Source: Protonemura montana (lineage: Eukaryota > Arthropoda > Insecta > Plecoptera > Nemouridae). From it: 64,000 nt of DNA. Under the pieces are notes generated by a model. That model had not been told where the DNA came from. It ran no database searches and saw only the letters and a program-made list of their open reading frames with translations. The translations under genes and the position numbers were made by a program. This document shows, one piece after another, positions 1 through 13,400 of the stretch; positions within the stretch are counted from its first letter, which is position 1, and each line of letters opens with the position of its first letter. The DNA is taken from positions 10,268,001 to 10,332,000 of the forward strand of contig OX387608.1 of the NCBI GenBank assembly GCA_947568835.1, in the 5' to 3' direction.

Positions 1-4
1 TTTG

Positions 5-28
5 CCCCCCCCCCCCCCCCCCCCCCCC
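5..28. repeat. poly-C homopolymer, 24 bases
   Basis: An uninterrupted C24 run at the window edge. It could be a real homopolymer or a sequencing or assembly-gap artefact. Confidence 0.9.
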
Positions 29-1800
29 TCCCTAAGATATCTTTCCCCCCTGCACAATAAGTTAGCATCTCCTTAATTTATAGTATAATTATCTTGAAGA
101 TATGAAATCTACTAGGAACCTTGTCAGTTGCATATGAATGCATCTTCACACCATTTTTTTATAACATGTTGAACAAAGAAAAATCAATAATTTTCAATAT
201 AATAGTATTTTATAACCACAAACGTTCACACTTCTACGAGTACCTTTTTTTTCCCAGCGGGCGAGGTTGTATTTTTGTACGATATATTTACTCATATCAA
301 TTATAAGCATTGCTAGTGCCAGTTCTTCTGAACGGGGTCTGCATATTGTACCCCTAACTCTGACCAGATGACTCAGTTTTTGTTCTGGACTGTCCCAGAG
401 AAATCCAAAAAAAACATCGAAATTTCAAAATACGAATGAAGAAGTGCTATTGTGCTAGGTAAAATAACGATATTTTCTCAAATCGTGTATGTGTGTGTTT
501 TTTAAGTTCAAAGAAAAGTGTAAAATTCAGCGTGATAAACCAGAATTTGCGATTTTTGTGATCAAAAAAAAATTGTGGGAAAGAAAATGGCACCAACACA
601 ATTGTATCAACGGTTCAAAAATGAGTTATTTTTCTATTCAAAAACCCTCCATGCATGTTCCTTTCTTTCGATTCTTAGCTGCGATCTTAACTATGAGTAG
701 TATTCATTTTTATTTAAAAATGTTTCATATTTCTCAACAAAAAAAAAAACAGAAAAAAAAATCAGAAAAGGGGCACATGGCATCGAGGAACAGCTCTGTT
801 TTTAGTGATAGTCTGTGAGTTTTTATTTTATTCTGGTGAGTTAGCCCTTTTTGAGATCGAGAATCAGGTAGCCAAATATCAGCGCGGTGTATGAGCGTTT
901 GAATCTGTTTTTATTTCTTACGCTGCCAAAATTTTGGCAGCGAAATTATCCAAATATATTTGTCTCTCAATCACCTAAGCCTTTTTGACTCTGTCATCCC
1001 AATCTCCACACAACCCGTCATTGTTAAAGATGTAATTACACCAACAAATAATCCACACTCAGCTATTTAATAGTACAATTATTATTATTTGTTATAATAT
1101 CTTATTCCTATTTTTTAATAGTTATTATAGAAAAAGCATCATTCATAAAGAGGAACCTTATATAGTTATGGTAGCTAAAGATAGGAACCTTGGGTGCTGG
1201 GGTCTCGTACTGAAGTATGTCAGTTTTCTTTGCAACTCGTTCGCCGTTAATTAAGCAATTTAGTTTTGCCGGTCAGCTCAGCGATCTCTCAAAGAAAGAG
1301 AATGTTCTTACGTCTCACCCGAAAGACGTAAAATCGTTTTCAGTTTTGAGCTTTGCCATCGAATGTCATTTCTGTGAGATCGATACTCAAGTATTTCCTC
1401 AGAAACGCGAGGAAATTGACTAACGATTTTTCGCCCTCTTAATTTCCTATTTTCTCTGTTTTTCTGTCTCACTGGGGTGTGAGAAAAAAAAAACGAATGA
1501 GAAAAAGCACTTGGTTATAGATATAGATAACGATTGATAACCGTGATTAATGACATTCATTTAGCATTTTCTTTCGATTTTCTTTTCGCTCACTCAGCTT
1601 CCACGGTTTTGTTATTGCTGGCAAATAATCACCTCCAAACGTTCAGTACGAAATGTTTTTTTTTCTTTTGCAAGTTTCTCGCAAATTCTCGACACCCGTC
1701 CCCAGCTACGGTTCGAGGGCGAGGCAGAAACGATTCTCAAAATTCTTTCGAGCAAATTGACTTAAAGAAATTCGAGTCAAAGAAAAAAGCGAATCGTGCC

Positions 1801-1822
1801 TGTGTGTATGTGTGTGTGTGTG
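1801..1822. repeat. TG microsatellite
   Basis: About eleven TG dinucleotides with one interruption, followed by poly-T. Confidence 0.9.
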
Positions 1823-3545
1823 TTTTTTTTGTTTTTAATTTTTTTTAATGGAGGTGGTCGCCATAGCTTGGGAGACTTTGCTTGTCATATTCGTTTGAAA
1901 AGGTAAGGGGAAATAGTTACCCGGGATTGGGGTAAAGGTTGAAAACGAATAATGATAAGATCATTTCAATATCGTGAGGTCTTACAATCAACTTTTTTGT
2001 TGATTTCTGTTTATATTTGTGCAAGTCTCCGCATAGGCAATAAAAAAAAGGAACCACCCCCACGAAAAAAAATGAAAACGAGCTGTTGCAATTGTTTTAC
2101 TAGAAACAATTGAGTTTCACATGTTTGGACCCTTAGCAGCAGCGCTAAATAGAACCCAAATTATTACCAAAAAAAAAAAAAAATGAAATAAGTATTTTGA
2201 TGTATAAAAACACCTGTTTCATTTTTTTTCTCTTTTACAACACTCAGTACCTCGGATAACATGGCAATATTACAACCAGCGACAACTTGGACATTTACAC
2301 AAAAACAAACAATTACTCTAATCACTTAAATGTATATAATATTGATTTTTTCTTATATCTTTACTTTGATGTCAAAGTAACATATATATTATAGCGAGGT
2401 TTGGTTTTTTCACATTATTTTTCACATACCACTTAACTAGGGCCTTTATCATACGCAATTATTATTATGAAATAATTATGATAAAATTAGTATTTACATT
2501 AAGTCATGTCCACACAAGGGACCATCTTCCCACGCACTAGTTTTTAGTAAGAGTTAGTACCTAGCACAATCTGTGCTGCGACGGTACAGGATTCGTCAAC
2601 CAATCAATTTGTTCAATTAATATTATATAAATCATCGTCATTACTTCATTATATGCAGGAACCACAGTGTGTTGATATTAAGATCTGCATCCATGATCCA
2701 AGGAACTCGTTTTAATGTGCACAGGAATAGTTATTTCCGTCAAAATAAACCACATATGTGATTTGACCATGACCCATAGGGAGCATGCGACCGATCGCAC
2801 CCTTTTAGTTAACGCATTTTTTTAATTACAAGACACTCCTTGAGGAAACATCGAGGTTAGCTAAAACACCGATGAAAATACGTTTAATGATTTTTAATGT
2901 TTTTTTTTTATAATATTTTAGTTAAATACTTTAGGAAGTAGAATGAGTTCCGTTTTTTTTTTTTAACTATAGAATTGTGTTGAGACCGTTAGACTAGTAC
3001 ATTATGCGCTAACGGCAACGTATATATGGTACAGCAAATCTAGTTTTTCAACACTCTAAAAAACTTTTATCGCAGTATACGCAATTTAGATTTGTCTCCT
3101 CTTGACAAACAATTTTCAATTAATAGAATATAAACTTATTCGAAAATCAACCATATCGTTCGCCTTCAAATAGTAACTTTTCAGTTTTCATCATAGGAAA
3201 ATGATTTCATCATTGTGATTTTTTTTAGGAATATTCGTCAATTTCTGTAAATAAAGGAATTTTCAATCCTAATTGACGTTCTTTACCATGCAATTGCTAT
3301 GCCAAACAATTTCCATCATACTAAAAAAAACAAAAAAAACATTTGGAATTGAGTCTCATACCGTTAGTAGTGCAAGCTACGAAACTACGGAATCGCATCG
3401 AAACCACGTAATAGTATTAACTGGTTGCAATTACTCTACACAGATCCACATTACGTAATTTTTGTATTAATATAATATTTGCTTTTAAAAAATAATTATA
3501 CACGTGTTATTAAATCGTTTACAATTACGATGAAAGGTGTCAATT

Positions 3546-3565
3546 TTTAATTTTCCATTTTTAAT
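3546..3565 (-). terminator. ZFHX: candidate poly(A) hexamers for ZFHX (two ATTAAA)
   Basis: Two ATTAAA hexamers on the minus strand (3551-3546 and 3565-3560), 186-205 nt after the stop. The nearest AATAAA I found is a double copy at 822-832, which would give a 3'UTR of about 2.9 kb. The sequence alone does not choose between them. Confidence 0.3.
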
Positions 3566-3750
3566 ATCAAGTGCGAGATTTTTTTTAGTCAATACTATAG
3601 AAAAAATTGCTTACTAACTCATTTCCTTTTCGATACAGTTTAGAGTCATGATTAGTCAAAATACACAAACATGAAGATTTCGTCCGCAATGATTTCTCGT
3701 CGCATTTCGAGTTCCCTCCCAGCCACATTCTGACTTACAGTTCGTTGTCT

Positions 3751-4475
3751 TCACTGCCCCGTGCTGACCGCCATGGGCCCAACAGCTTCCGAAGGGTGCA
3801 AGAACATCTTGACCCTCTTCGGCTCACCAGCAATGTTGGCATTGGAGTCTGTGACCCCAGGTGCGCTCTCCTCTGCCGCCCTCGCCGCCAACAAAGTTAT
3901 CTGATTCACTACATCCTCCATCTCGTGCGTCAACCCCGACGACGGCGACACCGACGTCGGCGGCGTCGCGGCGCTCAAATGCCGTCCACGGATCGCCAAC
4001 GGCGGCGGCGGAGGCGGTGGATGCAGCAGATACGCGTTCCTCTTCTTTCCATGCACCTCCGTGTCACAGTGTTGACGAAATTCGAGTATCGTCTTAGCTT
4101 TCTTAGCCCCGGGACAGATCTTACATTCGTAGACAGTTTGCGTGAGTCTTATTGCCCCTCGATTATCGGCGTGTTTCCCTGGGAAGCATGCGGTGCGTTG
4201 GTGTCCAAGCAGACCTGTTTCGGAAGGGTACGCCAGGCGGCACTTCTTGCAGACAAACCCCACCTCCACTAGGGTTTCACGGGCAAACGCTGGGAGTGGA
4301 GCGCCCACTGGCTCTTCTAGAGTAGCGACTCGCAGGGTGGTAACTCCAGGCTTGCTGGCCGACGCGTCTTCGTTGATTTTCTGCAACGTCTCTTGGGGGA
4401 GCTGGAGCATAGAGAGGGGTGTCCCGGATGTCCCTGGGAGACTGTTTGGTGGGTCGAAGAGCCCTCCTCCTCCTG
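3751..4475 (-). CDS. ZFHX: ZFHX coding exon 4: C-terminal two zinc fingers and stop
   Basis: Encodes residues 3410-3650. The strong acceptor TTCTTGTTCTGTTCACAG ends at 4476, and phase 1 matches exon 3 (split codon G|CA). Two terminal fingers, CKKC...HQRTAC (about 3485-3506, C2HC) and CKIC...HCDTEVH (about 3527-3551), match the last exon of vertebrate ZFHX3 (VCRKCQ...SHLKSLC and CLACESA...HLESALH). A proline run (HPPPPPPPPL) follows, then a Ser/Ala-rich tail and TGA at 3753-3751. The acceptor is a tandem NAGNAG (CAGCAG), so a one-residue variant starting at 4472 is possible. Assignment to the gene 44 kb upstream rests on homology, strand and phase; no competing exon 3 or exon 4 is visible. Confidence 0.9.
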
Positions 4476-7400
4476 CTGTGAACAGAACAAGAAGAACGGG
4501 TGCGTTATGGTCACGTGACGATTCATGGTGGTTGGATTGTGATGGCGAATGACACACGTGGTTTTGCATCCACACCTAGAAAGCATTCGTCTTCTTTGCA
4601 GCAAACAAAAGACGGCGATTTTTATTACATTCTTAAATCCTGATTTGTTTTTTTAAATACGACTCTGAAACTCATGCTGCGGACATAAATCTTAAGGAAA
4701 GAAATCTTCTATTTTGATTGCATTACAAAAGAGCAATCATGCATAAGAGCTTAATGAAACCCCCAAATAAGTATCTAATAAAATCTTTAATTTTTTTCCA
4801 AGGTCCTCGAAGATTAAAGATGCTCGAAGATCATAAACCTCCGGCAGGAATTATACAACAAAGAGATCCACGGGAAGGTAAGAACTAAAATCGTCTTTTG
4901 GACTCTTGAGTTGCTTGGTCCACAAAGACGCACGCGTGACATTTGTCTCATTCCGAAAATTTTTTTACTGCCTAACTGCGTGGTCATGTGTTATTTTCAA
5001 CATTAAACAGGGCGGTGATTCCTCGTACAATTCATGGTATCTTAAACCAGACAGAAAAACCATTCCAAATTGGCTATTTTTATTCAATTTTTGGTCAAAT
5101 TTCGAAAAATTTCAGACACAAAAGCATTCTCGCGAGACGGACCCATTTTAATCACGACAGACAATCTCGCAGAGAATTATATAATCACATGTAGAATGTT
5201 AATCAGTGTTTTTATAGGCGTAGAAAAAAAAGTCATTAGTGATGCAAGCCAGATCGTTGGGATTTACATAAAATCGGTTCGATGTCGGCGCACCCTAACA
5301 AGGAAGGAAACGTTGGGTGGCGGAGAGGAGCGACAGAGAATACCGACTACGGGAAATTTGTCCCAAAAGTAATACAACACGAGGTGTGTTGTGTGTTGTA
5401 TGTCGCTGTATGTTTTCAGTCCGGATAAAGGTTGAAATACAAATTACAGTCGATACTTGCTCGTGGACAAATGTGGGTGTGCGCCAGCCTGTTTTGAATT
5501 TAACTCTCTCGGATGTAATACTAATTCAACGGCGGGAAGAAAGGAATTAAGAAGGAAAAAAAACAGCTGGTAAATGAATGTATATAAATCTTAATGATAG
5601 TTCGATTCTAATTTTAATCCACGGATTGATTGCTAAAACGATTTCTGAATACAAATTACGACTTCGTAAATCCTTCCTTGCCGAACTTTAAAATCGTTGG
5701 GGGAGTGAAGTTGTGTAGCCCACTTTTGAAATACAACAGATTTCATCTACAACAAATCCATGTTTTGTTGTAATTATTCAAGTCAGTGATCGGTTAACTG
5801 TATAATTAACACTTCAGTTCAATTAACATGGGATCACGGAGCAAACACTACAGGCTAATTATTGCGTCATAACTGTCCACGTCACTCGCAGGATGTCAGA
5901 TCTTTGTATCCTGCTGCATTTAATTACAGTAATGAGGATGATAATGATATGTCTTCTGAGATGACATGGTAATGAGTATGGAGAGCGGAGGAAACGGTCG
6001 TCATATGTACTTCTTGTCAATCGTTGTCATTGCTAGTTTTCATGGATCTCTTACCCTATAGGGGGAGAAAATTGTAAAATAAAACTAGCCAATAGTTAAA
6101 AATAGTAAAAACATTGTCTTAACACGACATGCGTTTTATTTCATAGCTTGTTTGTCAGTTTCATGATTTTTTTCTTATGGGTACCATGTAAAATAAATAA
6201 TAAGACAACTTATTTGCTTTTTTGACTAATTGCTTTACATTTCTAATGCTGTGGAAACGTACATTTAACCAATTTTGACAATTTAGATTAATGAGAAAAA
6301 TGTCATCTTAAAATAAAACATTCATAGTAAATTCATGAACGAATTATTTCTAGGCTTGATGTACAAAAAAGGAATATTTGTACTGAAAATTGGCAAATTG
6401 GGCTCGGCGAGTACACTAATTGGAGGTGACTAGTGACTTGGCCCATACTGATTTTACGACACAAAATAGCAGGCAGCATGCAACCACCAAAAAGCAATTA
6501 GTCACGAGTAAATAGTACCATTTGTGAACGACAAGAAGAGCGATTTCAAAAAAAAAAATTCTTCTGAAATAATTCGCATTTTTGGGCACACGCCATGGCG
6601 TAGTTCAAACGGGTAGGTAGCGTTTTTGAGAAACACAAGCGCTTATTACAAATTGTCGACGCAGATTTCGACTCTAATTAGAGGCAATAATTTCATCAGA
6701 AATTATTTATTACACTAATTTATGTGCTACCATAATTTGTGTTCCCATTAAGCTAGTATGCAGGAAACTGCCAATTAAAATAGTGACAATTCCAATGTTT
6801 AAAAACAGTTAATTAATTTGAACTTGGAATCGACGGTATAATTAGAAGTAATTTCTAGTGAGATGACACTTCCCTTGCAACTAGTGGACTCGGGAGGGAA
6901 ATCCTAATTAATCATGAGGGTTTATTAATCCTCATGACTGATAGTGTGTACATAGGGGAAGGTGGGGTGGTAGGAAGGGGGGAAAGGCGTCGACGTCGTG
7001 AGGGGAAACGGGGGCTTAACACACTAAGTAGGATGCAGGATCATTATTTAATTAATTACCACGTGTTTTTAAGCTAATTATTGAACTTGTAATGTTTCCC
7101 AACTAATTTTTACACGAACCTCGCGTTGAAACGAGAACGTTCAGCATTCATAAAAGTGCTGTCGCCATCTAATCAGTTGTGATTAAAGTTATTTTACTAT
7201 TTGTTTTTTGGGTTTTGGAGATTGGAGCGCTAAGAACTGAAGAACGAGTTGGTGATTATCATTGGTTCCACCCTTGTTTGGTAAATCAGGCAAATCATGG
7301 TCCGTAATGATCAGATCATTGCTACGAGCTAAAGGAGTCGTTATGGTTTTCCTGGCGAAGGAAAAGCCAAGTGCTGGAGGCGACTTTTCAACGACTAGTT

Positions 7401-10400
7401 TTCCAGAGATTTTCGCGGAACTAGAAAAGAAAAGTCTTAATATAGAAGGTTTTTTTTTAAGAGTTTTGGAGACTTTTCTTGTATAGAGAGGTATAATTTA
7501 AGATATAAATCAACAATAGATGTAGTAGAAAACGTCTCTTAATGATATCCATTAAAAAAAGGTATAGAATATCTTGACTTTTTTTTCTTCTTGAAGAAGG
7601 AGAAAGAAATTCACAAAAGATTGGATTTCTTTTTTGTTCGATCTTGAGCTAGCCTCGTTATCAAATCGGTGAAGTTTTTCAAATATTTTCCTCTCCACGT
7701 AGATCAGAATAAAATACCAAATACTTAAATTTGTCTTACTTTTATTGACAAGTTAGCAGATCCAATACCGTGGCCCGTTTTTCCAGCCAAACTCGTTCAT
7801 CCCGAATTTCAGACAGCTATTTCTCAACCGTACCATCCCCAAAATCGCGACGGGTTTTAATTTCCCTTGAATAAATGACAAACCTAATGAACTTGGGCGT
7901 GCTAGGTCGAAATTGAATTGATACCATTATTGATAAATACCAAATATAGCCGAAAACGAAGCACCTTATTGAATCTTCCATGTAGTGTCTTTCCTGTTCA
8001 TAAATTCCAGACATCTGTCTCTAAATAATATGAAAAAGAACTATAATTAAATTCGTTCTTCCCTTTATTCCTCTCTATCCCTCACCGTTTTCCACGGAGA
8101 TAACTTAGAACTGAGCATATTGATTGACTATTGGGGTGAATTAAAAAGAATGAGGGTGTTTCGATGGGGAAGGGGCAGAAGGGGAAAGGGGTTCATTAGC
8201 AAACTCGTTAGTCCCTTGTCTGAGAGCTTTTCGTCCCCTAATGTCTATCTCCAAAAACCAGAAAGATTTCGACCACGCTATTCCCAATTGACCGTCGCCT
8301 TGAGACGGGGTAAGCAACTCAATGGTTTATAACGTGGCGTGCCGACAGCCGACATTTCGTGCTTATTAAGTACGAATCAGTGAAGGATTAAGAAGTCCTA
8401 TTAGTGACCGGCGTCGAGACGTTTTTGCTAGCTAGAGCGACGTCACGAGCGTCGGGTTCGTCGTTCTTCCTAAGCGTGGCTTGTACGCAAGGTTGTTCAA
8501 AATTTTGTCGCTTTTCTTGAGTTTTTTCGAATGAGAGGCACGTGAAAAGTTTTCGGTTGGTGGGAAATTAATTGCTCACAGGTACTTGTAAATGATTTGG
8601 AAAATCTTCGTGTACAGAAATTCAAGTGGTGCGAGCGTTCTAAAATGTTAAGAATTTGTTTTCAATGGGAAGGCGCATTCAATTCTCTTTTGAGGATTGG
8701 CAACATTTTTAAGTAAAGAAACCAAACTGAAGTATAATTGAAAAAACCCGCCCCTCACATGTATTAATAATGCTTGTGAAACCTTCTAATTAAAAAATCT
8801 CCTTAGATTTTCTAGCTTTTTGCACGCAACTTCTATATATTTTTCCACCCCTCGCGTCTTAACGTTTTCATAAAATTTAAATTGCCCCCGTTAATGCACG
8901 CTCGTCTTAGCAGTTCTTCTGCAGCTCGAAGGCTTTTAATGGAGGTGGACGGGGGAGGGTTGGGGGGCTGAAAGAAAATGAGAGAAAGTCGAGAACTTTA
9001 GGGGATGTAAAAATATAAAGGGTGGTTTGTGTGTTCGGAGGGTGGCCGATCGCCAGGGTAAGTCGAGGGGAAGTATATTTTTAAAAATCCTAAAGCACGT
9101 TGCTCCAGCTAGTTTTCGATCTTACGTCAAGGCTAGAAACTTAGTACGGTGGAGGGTGGTTTTATGAGTGGTTATTTTAGGTCGTAATTTTCATTAAAAC
9201 CCCGTCCATACGTAGAACTAGCGAGAAAAATATATCTTTTCTTATCCCAGAGTTTTAATTAAAGTGAAATTAGTGGGCCACACCTACGGCTACCCGAACA
9301 TTAGAAACACCATTACTTTTATGTCTTCATGAAAATCGATCACAATTTGCAATCACGCACAAGGGGTTGAAGAAGAAAAATCAAGACTGCATTTTCTATA
9401 TACGCGTTGTTGATACACTAAAAAAAACACCTCAATCAGCTAATGCCTTTGAAAGTTTGAAGATGATGAGGATCGACCACGAAACGAAATAAACGAGCGA
9501 ATTCTAGTAAATCACTGTCTAATTTGATCACGATAAAACACTCGGGCAATTTACTCGTCTTCATTTGCAATTTTAATTCCTCAGTGACCAAGCAAGAACG
9601 ATTAAAATCTCGAGTAAAGGGGTTGAGAAAAAGTAATGAAGTGGAAGATTATTACATTAATTAACCACCGCTGCAAAAGCTCTTTAGATGCGTAGTATCA
9701 TCGTTGCCTAATCGTTTCCTCACTTCACTTACCCTCTAGCGCTCGCAGCTCCCTCTCTTTGAATAATTAAGTAATTAGCATTCACGCCTTTGCTCTTTCA
9801 TTTAACCCTTCCTCAGCGCGCTTCCTAACCTGTTGCTCGACACCCCGCTTTTCCGAGGGTGGGAAAGTCGGAAAACCTTCTTGCAGTACACTCACTGCTA
9901 ATTGCTCCGGCTCATTAAAACGAATTGGCTGAACACAGCATGTGAATTGGTACTTGCATTTGGAAAATTACCGTTGTAGCTCAGAGTAAAAAAATTGTTG
10001 AACAAGGCAATATGTGTTGCCATATCTGTGTAATTTTCTTAGTTAATTTCTTATTAATGAGTGAAATAAAACGTGGGATTTACTAACGAGATTTCTCTAA
10101 TTTCCCCTCTCAATGTCAAAGTGTCACTGGTTTTCGGCCAGCGATTATTTGGCGCTAAAGTGGCTACGACATCTTAATCGAGCAGACAGAGATGATAGAT
10201 TGAGGAAGAGAGAGAGGGGCTGGGGGGGACGAAGACAGGACTTACAAAAAGGGTAAACTGAGATTATCTGCACCCTGAGAGTGGATCGCCCACGACTTTA
10301 TAAAAAGGGGTTGCTCGAAGCATTTGTAAACCCATGGGGGGTGAGAAAGGGGTTAAAACAATTTGCACTTTACTGGCTTGAGTTGGTAATTAAACATACC

Positions 10401-13400
10401 ACAAATTAACAAATAAACTCGACGACGACGCCGAGAGGAAAAGTGTAAAATCAGACCCTAAATTAACAGAGTCGAGCTTCTTTAAAGGGGTGATACGCAA
10501 ATTAGGGAAAGATTGTTAATTCAGACTTGAAGCTGCGGCTTTAATTTCAAGCGTCAAGATTTTGTAATACGACGAAATCATAAATAGAATATTATGTCAT
10601 TTTGGTTTTAATCTGTTAGCAAGTTGAAGAACTGCGTTTGATAAATAAACGTGATCATAATTGTTTGTTTCGTTTTTGTTATCTTAAGTGTCAATTATGT
10701 CCACAAAATTAATTATGCAGTCTCATTAATGAATTAAATACATAAAAGTAGGTTCTTAAAATACTTTTAGCCAATAAATAAATGCATTGGTATTGAGATC
10801 TAAAAAAATTAAATCGCCCCACACTTGAAGTTTCATCAATTTCTTGACCACCGAACCATGTTCGACCATCAGTTTTCAATCGGAAGCTCCTCCAAGCCCA
10901 TCTTGCACATCCAAATCTTGTGCCAGGTATGAAACTTGGCCAGGTCTATGCGGGTGATGATGCCGATCACTCTGTTCGTGTCGTCGACCACCACGAGATG
11001 CCTCAGACCAAGACCTCGAAAAAGACGGAAACACTTTGCCAGCGAAGCAGACGCCTGCACGGTAAACGTCGACTGACTCATGAAAGGCTCAAAGTTGATC
11101 CTCATTTCTCTTGTCTCGTCGTCGGCATTCATTAACATTTCCCGATGCCGTCGTGAAAAGTGTGTATGAAAAATGTCAGGGTTTAAAGTTTCGATGTCGA
11201 TTCCTCGTTCCAGAAGGTAAGAAAATTCTACGATAACATATATTTGGGAGCGTAGTATGAGACCGCAGAACGTTCCTTTTTTCGACTTTATTGGAAATCC
11301 GTTGTGATAGGTTTCTCGCAACACGTCCAGTATGTCGCCGACACGATGAACTAGGTTGAAGCAGATGACGGGCTGCGACATGAAGTCACTGGCAACGATT
11401 GCAGACGTCAACGGTGGAGGATCCCAATCCAGAACGGGTATCTTCTGCATCTGGAGGATCACGTCGTAGATACTGTAGGGGACGAGGAGGTTTCCAACCG
11501 CAGTGGCTACGATCACTACAACGATTAACGGCAGCCCGAATGACAGATCTCCGGTAGTCTCCATGGTGATGACGGTAAGCGACAACGTCATTCTCATGAT
11601 GCCGGACATTTGCGCACAAGCGCCAAGAATGGCGTATTTTCCTGGGTCGGCCGCCCACGCCACTGAAGGAAATGACTTGTAGATTACTAACCCCAAGAGT
11701 CGACCCCAGCTAGCTCCAATTAACAGGCTCGGAATAAAAAGACCTAGCGAGATTTTCAGCCCACTCGATAGGACTGAAAGCACGAAAAACATCGCCAAGA
11801 AAATTCCGATTGTCTCTTCTGAATATTCTGTCGGTCCTGAATGGAACATTGCTCTGATATCCGCTTGGAAAGTTTGAAGCCAGAGGCTGCTTCCAGTGTT
11901 GTAGCTTCCTGCGCTGCATTTCATTTGAGCTCCTGCCAGTTGCCACTCTCGAGCAGTCTTGAATATCGGGCTGCACTCCTCTGTGGCATAGACGACGGTC
12001 AGCCCCATAAGAGCGCTCACGAAGGCCACAACGCTGGCTTCGAGCACGTACCTTATTTTATGTTCGGACATATTTTGTCTCAGCATTGACAGATGGTAGG
12101 ACAAGAAGTTAAATAGGGCACCAACGACCCCACCGATTATACCGATTAACAAGAAAATGGGCATCTCCGCCAAATGCCACGGGATGCTTCCAGTAAATTT
12201 TCCGAGATTCAACAATTCGTCGGCACTTAGTTGGCCGAATTTCGTAATGTACAAACTCAAGAAAAGATTTAAGAAGAACGTTCCGTTTAGGGTAGCGAAA
12301 AGAGTTCGCACGACGTGAGATTGCTTCCAGAAGCTCGATGTCTCTTCAAGGGTAAAAAGGACTCCTCCGATCGGAGCAGCAAATGCAGCGGAGACTCCAG
12401 TTCCAGCCCCAGCTGCTGCAAAATCTCGTTTCTCACTGTCTTCCCGGAAATAAGACATCCACTTCAATTCCATCTTCAACAACGAACTTCGTCCTTGAGA
12501 CAATCCCCCTCCAATGATCGTTCCGGCGTGGACCATTGGTCCTTCTTTGCCAACCCCAAGACCTCCGGCGATGGCACAAATCACGCTCACCAGTTTCACT
12601 GCCAACGTCCTCATGTTGACGAAATGACGCACGTTGATGCCGTTCAGGAAGGCTTTCACTCCTGCGACACCGCTGCCAGCCGCGATTGGTTCGACGTACA
12701 CGACCAACGCAGTGCCAACTGCCACGAGGATCAAGTTCGAGCATGTCCAGATAAGCATAGGGATTGCAATGCAATTCAGCGTGGAGCATTTGCTAATATA
12801 GTGCCTGATGTTATCGTGTTTCAGGTTTGAAAAAATGTCGAGACCAATTTCAATGCATGCCCCCGCAATGGCCGTCGAGAAACCAATAAGGAAAAATATA
12901 AACCATCTGAGTAGTTCTGTTTTGACGGTGTATGCGTATCCTCGTTGCTCTTCAGCGCGTCGTGTCAATGTGTTCTCACATTTGTCATAATCGAGGCACT
13001 CGTATTTTTGCGAAATCGTGTGTGACATCATCTTATATTGAGCTCCATGATCAAACACTGACATACTAATGGCATTGCATTGTCAGGTTAATATATGTCA
13101 TCAATAGCATTGCACGTAATCCGTTAAATTATAAAATCTAGTGTCCTTAGAATGGAAAACACTTACGCTTAAAATTCTCGTTCGATAGGTGTCAAAAATA
13201 CTAAGACGTCAAGTTTTGAATTCTTGGATGGCACAAGAGAATAATTATTTCATGCAACGGCCACTTTGATCTACTATATTTTCATTCGCATCATCATTAT
13301 GACACATGTGATCGACTCTGACCTTTGCTCTGACCAAGCCGTGGTCGCTTAAAACTATTATATTTTTGGTGGGGACCTTCAACGTTAAAAAAAACTATCG

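Larger units (their letters stand above)
1..3750. other. 3' flank / 3'UTR of ZFHX, no other gene seen
   Basis: AT-rich DNA downstream of the ZFHX stop, with poly-A/T runs, a TG microsatellite (about 1801-1822) and many short random frames. An overlapping double AATAAA on the minus strand at 822-832 could end a long 3'UTR. No coding region or RNA gene is supported. Confidence 0.6.
4476..10868. other. intron segment between ZFHX exon 4 and the nested ClC gene
   Basis: No gene supported. It holds a dense cluster of TAAT/ATTA homeodomain cores (about 6640-7110), an 8-bp inverted repeat (6912-6937), and G-rich stretches (6955-7012, 8940-9060). The frames present are short and lack coding character. 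It is the best candidate region for intronic enhancers on the 3' side. Confidence 0.55.

Noticed and set aside
3745-4552. Plus-strand frames of 78-175 codons opposite the last ZFHX exon.
   Set aside because: Shadows of the coding exon; Arg/Pro-rich with no domain.
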